A stretch of 5,359 nucleotides of DNA from positions 1-5,359 of the forward strand of contig CAZZCN010000144.1 in NCBI GenBank assembly GCA_964652975.1. The letters are read 5' to 3'. This DNA is from CAZZCN01 sp964652975. GTDB lineage: Bacteria; Bacillota; Clostridia; Saccharofermentanales; UBA5734. Under the pieces are notes generated by a model, which did no database searches, was not told where the DNA came from, and worked only from the letters and a program-made list of their open reading frames with translations. Below, one piece after another: positions 1 to 5,359 of this stretch; position 1 is the stretch's first letter, and every line of letters begins with the position of its first letter. The position numbers and the translations under genes were made by a program.

Positions 1-997
1 TTTTAATTTTAAGAGGCGTGAATGATCCGCTGTTGAAAAATGACATCATTGTGCCCTTGCCGCAGAATTCACCGTGGGAATCGGTCATCTGCTGCATCAT
101 TGCGCCGTTGACTATGATCGTGAAGGCCTTTTGCTTCTTGTTTGCGAGTATGACAATATGAGTCTGCCTTTTCTCCGTAAGTTTGCGAGATTCGCCCTGG
201 CCGATGTTGTTACTCCCTTCATTTCTGGAATAGCGCTGCATGTAAATGTAGTTGGAGGAGATATTCAGGATATATGAATTGCCCTGGTGTCTTGCAATCT
301 GATCGGAGTAGAGGAAAATATTGACGTTTGAGTTTTGCGGAGAGGACATGTCAAACTCGATTTTCGCCAGATCGGGCAGCTTCATGTCCCGGCCTGCGGA
401 AGTGTTGCCGGGAATGACAAGCGTTTTGTTGACGACCTCTACCTTCCTGCCCTCCCGCTGGTTTTCAAGGGTCCATTCCTTTATGTCGTTCGGCCCTTCG
501 TATATTCCAGTTGAAACCGTTGAAGGGACAATCTCCCTGAGCATTTTCCTGAGTATCCTCATTTCACCGGCATACCAGGTTTTCAGAATGAGATTTTGAG
601 AGTCAAGCTTGACAATGCTCCCTTTAAGAATGTCGCCATTGGTGAGCCTTATGTTCGCGGTGCCTGGCGGAGGGTTTGGATGCTTTCCTGAAAGTGAAAT
701 TTCCCGTAGATTGGCGTATTTGAACTCTATGGGCTTTTCAGTGTCGGGATGACTCCATAATAGAAGTCTGTCCGGGTGGAGCGAGATGAGTTTCCCGCTT
801 ATCATGTCTCTGCCTGCAAAGCGGAGTGTGTCAAACCGGCCTCCGTCAGTTGCCATCGCCATTCCAGCTTCCTCGGTAGTTGTTTTCGACTCCGGCAGAG
901 GTAAAGGCTGGGGCAGGGGGATATCGGCCCTGATAGTGGCGGACATATGTGAAAAGAGCAGCAGGATAACTGCCGCTCCGATAAGATGGCGCTTCAT
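1..997 (-). CDS. Exported protein with signal peptide, tandem beta-module repeat and LamG-like region (3' end off window)
   Basis: Reading the minus strand from ATG at 997-995 gives 332 uninterrupted codons to the left edge with no stop, so the C-terminus is missing. The N-terminus is a classical signal peptide: MKRH, then a hydrophobic core (about residues 5-16), then a likely signal peptidase I site after A24 (I-R-A before DIPLPQ), so the product is probably periplasmic or surface-exposed. A Pro/Thr-rich linker follows (25-50). Next come two similar modules, residues 55-103 and 114-160, each with the pattern L/I-R-F/L...D-x-x-x-G-x-x-x-x-L...L-x-L...L-R-E-I, probably small beta barrels. Residues ~165-332 start with YEGPNDIKEW and look beta-rich and LamG/concanavalin-like. 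From memory such proteins are common in PVC bacteria; the substrate is unknown. GAGG six bases before the ATG supports the start. GC is clearly higher than in the upstream operon, so it is likely a resident gene unrelated to defence. The reading frame is near certain, the family assignment moderate. Confidence 0.88.
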   Translation of the reverse strand, partial: MKRHLIGAAVILLLFSHMSATIRADIPLPQPLPLPESKTTTEEAGMAMATDGGRFDTLRFAGRDMISGKLISLHPDRLLLWSHPDTEKPIEFKYANLREISLSGKHPNPPPGTANIRLTNGDILKGSIVKLDSQNLILKTWYAGEMRILRKMLREIVPSTVSTGIYEGPNDIKEWTLENQREGRKVEVVNKTLVIPGNTSAGRDMKLPDLAKIEFDMSSPQNSNVNIFLYSDQIARHQGNSYILNISSNYIYMQRYSRNEGSNNIGQGESRKLTEKRQTHIVILANKKQKAFTIIVNGAMMQQMTDSHGEFCGKGTMMSFFNSGSFTPLKIK

Positions 998-1003
998 TGG
1001 TAA

Positions 1004-1007
1004 CCTC
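1004..1007 (-). promoter_or_regulatory. Ribosome binding site of the exported-protein gene
   Basis: GAGG on the minus strand lies six bases upstream of the ATG at 997-995. It supports this start, which also places the signal peptide exactly at the N-terminus. Confidence 0.6.
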
Positions 1008-1047
1008 GTTGATTTGTTTGTGAGCCAACTAAATGTATTCATTTCGA

Positions 1048-2853
1048 TTAAAATTTCATTATATCAATAAGTTTCTTATGGCTATTTACTGAAATATTCT
1101 TATAAAATTCAGAATAGTCAGTTGTTGTCGGGTATCCACGATCACTTAAAATCTGCTTAAATGCTTCTTGAATGCTGTCAAATGGCCTTGTTTTACCATC
1201 ACCTACAAGATTACACCTAGGAGTAGACAACACCGAAGCCAAATCATTTTGTTTTAACAAGTGCAAATTCTCAAGAAGATGGAATTCGTAATTTACTATC
1301 TCATTATTAGTTTTATCCTTAACGCCAAGCGTTAAACCATGCGAAGCACCAGAAGCAATATCAACAATCTTCTTACTCTGAATCACTTTGAATTTTTCAA
1401 CCAATAGAATTGCTTCCTCAATTTCTCTCCTGTAATGCGGCGCTTCGAGATCATCATGGGATAGCGGGTTCAAAATCACCTTCTTGTATGTTTGGATATG
1501 TCTAAATGGAGATATGTCAAAATTATTTTTTTCGATGAAGGCGATGAAATTATCTATTAGTTTCTGAAGGTTGTCTATTTTTATAATTTCTCCGGTTTCA
1601 TCGTTTGACTGAAGCGTAAGTTGTTTTGGCAGAATACGTTTTAATTCCTTTTCGCAAGATTTACGGAGAGAGTTTGCCGCAGCAGCGTAGTCGTGCCGAG
1701 TAAGGTGTGCTTTGGCAGTTTCAAAATACCCTGATTCTCGGTCAACGATGACCGGATATTCCGGTGCATGACTCGCAGAATCACCTTTCCCGATAAACAT
1801 TTCAATCGTTTTCACTTTGCACTTGTTGGTTTCAAACCAGTTGTGGGCCAGTTCAAACCACTGGCGATCATATGTCGAAATAAAAATCTGAAAATCTTGT
1901 GTGGTAAATTCGTTCTTGATGATTTCAAGAAGAGGAATGCGATTGGACATGTCTAGTCCGATGAATACATCATCAAGGAAAAGTATCCTCAGAATATCTG
2001 CAGCTGGATGCACTTTGACTGATGCAAGATAAAGACTCAAGGCAATTGCGGAAAGACGGGCTTCATTTAAAAAAGTGTGATAATTATCAATTTCCTTTTC
2101 AGCATAGAAAACACGGAGTTCAATCTTTTCCTGCATTCGCTTATGAATATCAATCTGGAGGTTTGAATAGTTTATATCCAATCGAAGACCATTTTTGAAA
2201 TACTCCGATAGGAATTTGTTTCCCAATTCGAAAACAGCGCGTAATAGCTTCAAAAACTCCGCATCAAGTTTGGCAAGCTCATCTTTTGATTGACCATAAA
2301 CACGGGCATTCCTTCGAGTTTTGGTAAGTACACGGGAAAGGGATTGATATTTTGCCAGAAGCTCTACAGTTGATAAACCGCCTGTAGGGTCTGCGACCCT
2401 GTGGTGGCAGAGTAGTTCTCTGATAAGAAGCTCAAAGATGTTAGGTTTTTCGTTATGTCTAACATCCAAAGCATGAGCTTTGAGGATACGCTTGTAATCG
2501 AGGAAGCCCTTGGCCTTATTGGCTAATCGAATTTCCGATACTCTATTTGTTGATTTGGTGTGGTCTGGCTCGAAGAGCAACTCTGTAGGTGTTCTATCGT
2601 TTTCACTATTGGAGAGCGCTATACCAATAATGCCATGCTCTACCCCGGCATCTTTGCAGAAACGGTTCAAGGTGAAAGGTGTTCCAAGTCCTTCAGACGA
2701 TGCAAGGAAATCTTTGAGGGCATTATAAATAGACGATTTTCCACTTCCATTCTCACCATAGATGAGCAGATGACGACCATAAGGAATCTCGATTGTCATC
2801 GATTGGTGAAAAGCTCGGTAATTATCGACGGTGATGCGGGTGATCCATCTCAT
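1048..2853 (-). CDS. ABC/SMC-type AAA ATPase with C-terminal PrrC/RloC-like (HEPN-like) segment, partner of the upstream type IIG-like methyltransferase
   Basis: The protein has 601 residues. A RecF/SMC-like head opens with ITVDNYRAF and Walker A GENGSGKSS (33-41). A helical middle (~120-255) is too short for a long coiled coil or zinc hook. The second lobe has a signature-like LNEARLSAIALS (262-273), Walker B LFLDDVFIGLD (291-301) and an FISTYDRQW switch-like strand (324-332). The Walker B second acidic residue is Asp, not the usual Glu. Residues ~375-490 are helical and contain R397-K-S-C-E401 and NPLSHDD with H466; this R-x3-E...H order resembles the anticodon-nuclease triad recalled for PrrC and RloC. 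The last ~110 residues match nothing I know. The ATG overlaps the upstream stop (ATGA) and has GGAG five bases before it, so the two genes are translationally coupled. Probable role: nucleotide-dependent effector or regulator of an R-M-type defence operon in the cytoplasm. ATPase assignment is strong; nuclease role is inference. Confidence 0.93.
   Translation of the reverse strand: MRWITRITVDNYRAFHQSMTIEIPYGRHLLIYGENGSGKSSIYNALKDFLASSEGLGTPFTLNRFCKDAGVEHGIIGIALSNSENDRTPTELLFEPDHTKSTNRVSEIRLANKAKGFLDYKRILKAHALDVRHNEKPNIFELLIRELLCHHRVADPTGGLSTVELLAKYQSLSRVLTKTRRNARVYGQSKDELAKLDAEFLKLLRAVFELGNKFLSEYFKNGLRLDINYSNLQIDIHKRMQEKIELRVFYAEKEIDNYHTFLNEARLSAIALSLYLASVKVHPAADILRILFLDDVFIGLDMSNRIPLLEIIKNEFTTQDFQIFISTYDRQWFELAHNWFETNKCKVKTIEMFIGKGDSASHAPEYPVIVDRESGYFETAKAHLTRHDYAAAANSLRKSCEKELKRILPKQLTLQSNDETGEIIKIDNLQKLIDNFIAFIEKNNFDISPFRHIQTYKKVILNPLSHDDLEAPHYRREIEEAILLVEKFKVIQSKKIVDIASGASHGLTLGVKDKTNNEIVNYEFHLLENLHLLKQNDLASVLSTPRCNLVGDGKTRPFDSIQEAFKQILSDRGYPTTTDYSEFYKNISVNSHKKLIDIMKF
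1058..1063 (-). promoter_or_regulatory. Possible -10 box (TATAAT) for the exported-protein gene
   Basis: A perfect TATAAT occurs on the minus strand within the last codons of the ATPase gene. Initiation about seven bases downstream would leave a leader of roughly 50 bases before the ATG at 997. No good -35 hexamer is present at 16-18 bases spacing (the bases there read near AATAGC). The region is AT-rich, so a chance match is quite possible. A separate promoter would nevertheless fit the 50-base gap and the changed composition of the downstream gene. Confidence 0.2.
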
Positions 2854-5359
2854 TTTTTCTCCAATCCTTCAATATTCCTCACCTCCGGAACCGCCTCCAT
2901 TTTAAACATTGCAATGGCGACCGGATGTTTCAGATCAGAAAGTTTTTTGTAAACATCTTCTATGACTTCAAGTTTTTTCTCATCACTCCAGTCGTCCTTT
3001 AGTTCAGGCAAGTTAGTCAAATGCTTCAACACTTCGGCGTCTGCTATTTTGATTTCATCAGGGAAGTAGAGCTCATAAACCATTGCATCGATTAATATAT
3101 CAATAAAATTAATGATATTAGATAATTCATTTTTCTTTTTGAGCACAAGCATATAATCAACAATATTTACATACAGTCTTACTGTTGAATCATCTGCAAT
3201 AATTATTGGAAGTTCTTTTAAGTTATTAGGATATACATCAATAAAACCGCCATAAACTGCTTCGTAATAAAAATCCATTAATTTACTGTTTAACAATGCC
3301 AACAAATATTTTAATGGAAGTTTTTCTTCTTCTTGATATTTGGTATGTTCTAACGGAAGATCGGATCTTTTAATAATTAATGTGCATTTGTGGGATGTGT
3401 AAATTTTATTATTGTCATATATAGCTAATATTCTTAAGAGTCCGGAACTGCCCCTAACAATTATTTTTTCACTATCAAATAATGCTACAAATTTTGGCGA
3501 TCTCATTTCATCTGTATTGCTGTAATCTAGCCATATTCCAATTTTAGGAAATGAATATCTTCCATCTTTCGATTTTTTTATTGCAGAACCCTCAATATAA
3601 GGTTTCAAGCCGTTCGTATATTTTTTATACAAAACATCAAACTTGCTTGTTCCTGAAATTGTCGTGCCATCATTTGCCCTTGATTCCTTGCCATGTATTT
3701 CAGCCCCAGTTGATGTATAAAAATATTTCTCAAGCGGCACTGATTTATCTTTTATTTTTTTCAGTAACTCTGATTTTCTTGTTAAATCTTCTGTTCGGAA
3801 CATATGCTGATTTGTATTATTATATTTTTCTATGTCAATTTGGTATTTATTGAAAAATATATCATCCTTAAATTCCAAGATATTTACTTTATGGGAGTAA
3901 CTTTTTTTATTTTGAATCAAAGGGATGCATGACGGTACTGTTGCATTCTGAAAAACTTTATTGTTATGCAGATCTACAATGCTTAACAATGAGTAGCTAT
4001 TTAAAATAAGTTTCCTGATTTCTTCTGCAAATGGTTGATTCAAAAAACCATATGGTATGATGAACGTAAAAAGGCCGTTACATTTAAGACTATTTAGAGA
4101 TTTTTCAATAAATACTATATATAGATCCCATTTACCTTTTAATGTTTTATAAAATTCATAATTGTTAAAAATATTTCTATCATGAATAGACATATTATTT
4201 GCGCTTACATACGGCGGATTTCCAATCACCACATCAAATCCGGCTGTAACACCGAACATCCACTCCTGGTCAAACCACGAACTACTGGCATTTTGGTTAT
4301 AGGGATCCCATGCGGCAAGTTGATGGGCACTTTTATTTCCCCATCCATTTTCAACCAGCAACTCGGCAATCTCTTCCCTCAGTTTCTGATCTTCTTCACG
4401 TAGCTTGCGTTTTATTGCTGGCGTTTTGGCGCTGAATACCTGGTGTCGTATATCTTTAAGTTCTTCTTCAAGTTCATGTACTTTAGGACTCTCAAACAGA
4501 TTCATCTGTTTTTGTGGTTTTTCAATCCCGATAAGGGTATTGGCCGCAACAAATTTTGTTTCAAGGTTGGGAAGAGGACGGATCCCGAAGTTATCACGAG
4601 ATTTTTCAACCGTCTGATCAACAATCAATGATATAAAAAATCGTAACTTGCTTATTTGTGTCGCGATAGGTTGAATGTCTACACCATAGATGCAGTTTTC
4701 TATCAGATAGAGCTTGCGTCCATAATCAAGCTCGTTGTTACTAAAAGATTCCTCAATATCCTTTTTGCTAGCTTCTAAGTCAGCAACAATTCTATCTCTG
4801 ATTGCAGAATCATTTATATCCCCCGATTCTTTTATCAGATTATCAACCTTTTCAATCTGCCTTTCTTTCCAGAGTTTGTTCTTCTCATCGAGCTTGTGCA
4901 GGATATGCACAAGTTTATGCAGTATTCCCATGGGAAATGCGCCTGAACCGCAGGCGGGGTCAAGGATTTTACAGCTATCTATAGCATTAATTAGAACAGC
5001 CGTCTGCTTTTTATCAAAGAGGTGTTCTTTCTCGTTGTAACCCAATAAAAATTCCAGCCCGACCTCTGCATCATCAGATTTCATATTTGCTTCAGTTAAC
5101 AGCTTTTGCTTAAGGTATGCTTTGAGCGATTCATCCACCATGTAGTTAACGATTTCACGGGGGGTATAAAAGCTGCCAGTCTGCTTGCGTGCGGTAGTTT
5201 CGGTTTCCGGATTGTAGCTTGCAAGGAGGTTTTCAAAAACTCGACCTAAGAGTTCAGGATCAAGCGCCACCTCCTCTTCAATCGGTGTGTTTTCAGTTAT
5301 TGTGAACTTGTAATGGTTAAAAATCTCAAAAAGGCCTTTGACTTTTTCATTCTTTTTCT
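2850..5359 (-). CDS. Eco57I/type IIG-like adenine-specific DNA methyltransferase (restriction-modification), N-terminus off window
   Basis: The frame is open from the right edge to TGA at 2850-2852. The first in-window start-like codon is GTG at 5270, but 29 in-frame codons precede it and read as family sequence (LFEIFNHYKF, ENTPIEEE), so the true start lies beyond 5359. Counting from the GTG codon: TGSFYTPREIVNYMV (31-45, motif X), ILDPACGSGAF (102-112, motif I, SAM binding), YGVDIQPIA (195-203), a charged helical stretch (~261-303), FDVVIGNPPYV (345-355, motif IV, catalytic for N6-adenine transfer). After it come IVDLHNNKVFQNATV (431-445) and a TaqI/Eco57I-like target recognition region (~510-690) ending in LALLNSKLMDFYY and ELPII. 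The conserved tail is YELYFPDE plus a charged C-terminus. Family members are often around 1000-1300 residues with an N-terminal nuclease region; whether this one has a nuclease cannot be seen. BREX PglX or DISARM DrmMI are less likely relatives. It methylates, and possibly cleaves, a specific DNA site. Confidence 0.95.
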   Translation of the reverse strand, partial: KKNEKVKGLFEIFNHYKFTITENTPIEEEVALDPELLGRVFENLLASYNPETETTARKQTGSFYTPREIVNYMVDESLKAYLKQKLLTEANMKSDDAEVGLEFLLGYNEKEHLFDKKQTAVLINAIDSCKILDPACGSGAFPMGILHKLVHILHKLDEKNKLWKERQIEKVDNLIKESGDINDSAIRDRIVADLEASKKDIEESFSNNELDYGRKLYLIENCIYGVDIQPIATQISKLRFFISLIVDQTVEKSRDNFGIRPLPNLETKFVAANTLIGIEKPQKQMNLFESPKVHELEEELKDIRHQVFSAKTPAIKRKLREEDQKLREEIAELLVENGWGNKSAHQLAAWDPYNQNASSSWFDQEWMFGVTAGFDVVIGNPPYVSANNMSIHDRNIFNNYEFYKTLKGKWDLYIVFIEKSLNSLKCNGLFTFIIPYGFLNQPFAEEIRKLILNSYSLLSIVDLHNNKVFQNATVPSCIPLIQNKKSYSHKVNILEFKDDIFFNKYQIDIEKYNNTNQHMFRTEDLTRKSELLKKIKDKSVPLEKYFYTSTGAEIHGKESRANDGTTISGTSKFDVLYKKYTNGLKPYIEGSAIKKSKDGRYSFPKIGIWLDYSNTDEMRSPKFVALFDSEKIIVRGSSGLLRILAIYDNNKIYTSHKCTLIIKRSDLPLEHTKYQEEEKLPLKYLLALLNSKLMDFYYEAVYGGFIDVYPNNLKELPIIIADDSTVRLYVNIVDYMLVLKKKNELSNIINFIDILIDAMVYELYFPDEIKIADAEVLKHLTNLPELKDDWSDEKKLEVIEDVYKKLSDLKHPVAIAMFKMEAVPEVRNIEGLEKK
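2859..2862 (-). promoter_or_regulatory. Ribosome binding site of the ATPase gene, inside the methyltransferase 3' end
   Basis: GGAG on the minus strand is followed by five A residues and then the ATG at 2853-2851. It lies within the final codons of the upstream gene. With the ATGA stop/start overlap it indicates translational coupling of the pair. Confidence 0.65.
3090..4200 (-). other. AT-rich block covering the specificity half of the methyltransferase
   Basis: By hand count, 4201-4320 is 50% GC, whereas 4141-4200 is 13% and sampled 60-base rows from 3781 to 4140 range from about 22 to 35%. GC returns to 40% by 3001-3060 and 48% at 2881-2940. The block spans about residues 357-727 (GTG numbering), from immediately after NPPY to just before YELYFPDE, and includes the target recognition region. 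The reading frame is intact throughout. The likely explanation is recombination that swapped the specificity segment between conserved flanks; relaxed composition of an Asn/Lys/Ile-rich variable domain is the alternative. Confidence 0.6.

Noticed and set aside
846..1028. 60-codon minus-strand reading frame
   Set aside because: It overlaps the signal peptide region of the 997-start gene in another frame and shows no domain or RBS. It is a shadow of that gene.
1031..1044. Inverted repeat AAATG-TATT-CATTT between the ATPase and exported-protein genes
   Set aside because: The stem is only five mostly A-T pairs and no T-tract follows on the minus strand, so it is too weak to call a terminator.
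2560..2952. 130-codon plus-strand reading frame across the ATPase/methyltransferase junction
   Set aside because: It is antisense to two well-supported genes and its translation shows no recognisable motif.
3551..3853. 100-codon plus-strand frame with hydrophobic, membrane-like translation
   Set aside because: The Phe/Leu/Ile-rich look follows from reading antisense to the AT-rich Lys/Asn-rich part of the methyltransferase.
4735..5040. 101-codon plus-strand reading frame
   Set aside because: It is antisense to the motif I region of the methyltransferase, is Ser/Leu-rich and has no domain.
2850..5270. GTG at 5270 as the true start of an 806-residue methyltransferase
   Set aside because: The frame remains open for 29 more codons to the edge and those codons encode family-like sequence. 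The purine-rich GAGGAG directly abuts the GTG with no spacer and reads as Glu codons.
2850..5359. BREX PglX or DISARM DrmMI identity
   Set aside because: Both are related adenine methyltransferases, but no other BREX or DISARM gene is seen on the downstream side. The RecF/SMC-like partner does not belong to either set, and upstream genes are outside the window.

Overview
All coding capacity in this window lies on the minus strand, so transcription runs from high to low coordinates. Three genes follow one another. The first is the C-terminal part of a large Eco57I/type IIG-like adenine-specific DNA methyltransferase or restriction-modification protein (2850-5359, 5' end outside the window). 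The second is a 601-residue ABC/SMC-type ATPase (1048-2853), whose ATG overlaps the methyltransferase stop in an ATGA junction. After a 50-base gap comes the start of an exported protein with an N-terminal signal peptide and a tandem repeated beta-rich module (1-997). This third gene runs off the left edge without a stop.

The two upstream genes look like a translationally coupled phage-defence (restriction-modification) operon. The methyltransferase carries the N6-adenine MTase motifs (motif X FYTPREIV, motif I DPACGSG, motif IV NPPY) and a TaqI/Eco57I-like target recognition half. The partner has Walker A, signature-like and Walker B elements. After the ATPase head comes a helical segment in which R397-x3-E401 and H466 are arranged like the catalytic triad recalled for the anticodon nucleases PrrC and RloC (HEPN superfamily). 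I infer, without proof, that the pair could combine DNA modification/restriction with a nucleotide-gated RNase guard, in analogy to PrrC sitting in a type I R-M operon.

Base composition is a mosaic. The exported-protein gene is around 50% GC by hand counts of sample rows. The methyltransferase is near 50% just upstream of the NPPY codons but falls to about 13-35% from ~4200 down to ~3090, then recovers for the C-terminal ~80 codons. The AT-rich block matches the specificity-determining part, as expected if that part has been exchanged horizontally.

Organism: the exported protein resembles, from memory, secreted proteins with paired 'GD.l.G.l..ld...L.l.....' modules followed by a LamG-like region, which are frequent in the PVC group (Verrucomicrobiota, Lentisphaerota, Kiritimatiellota). 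A PVC-type Gram-negative host is therefore my best guess, at low to moderate confidence. No tRNA, rRNA, CRISPR array, insertion sequence or convincing terminator was seen. There is no gene-free stretch over 300 bases.
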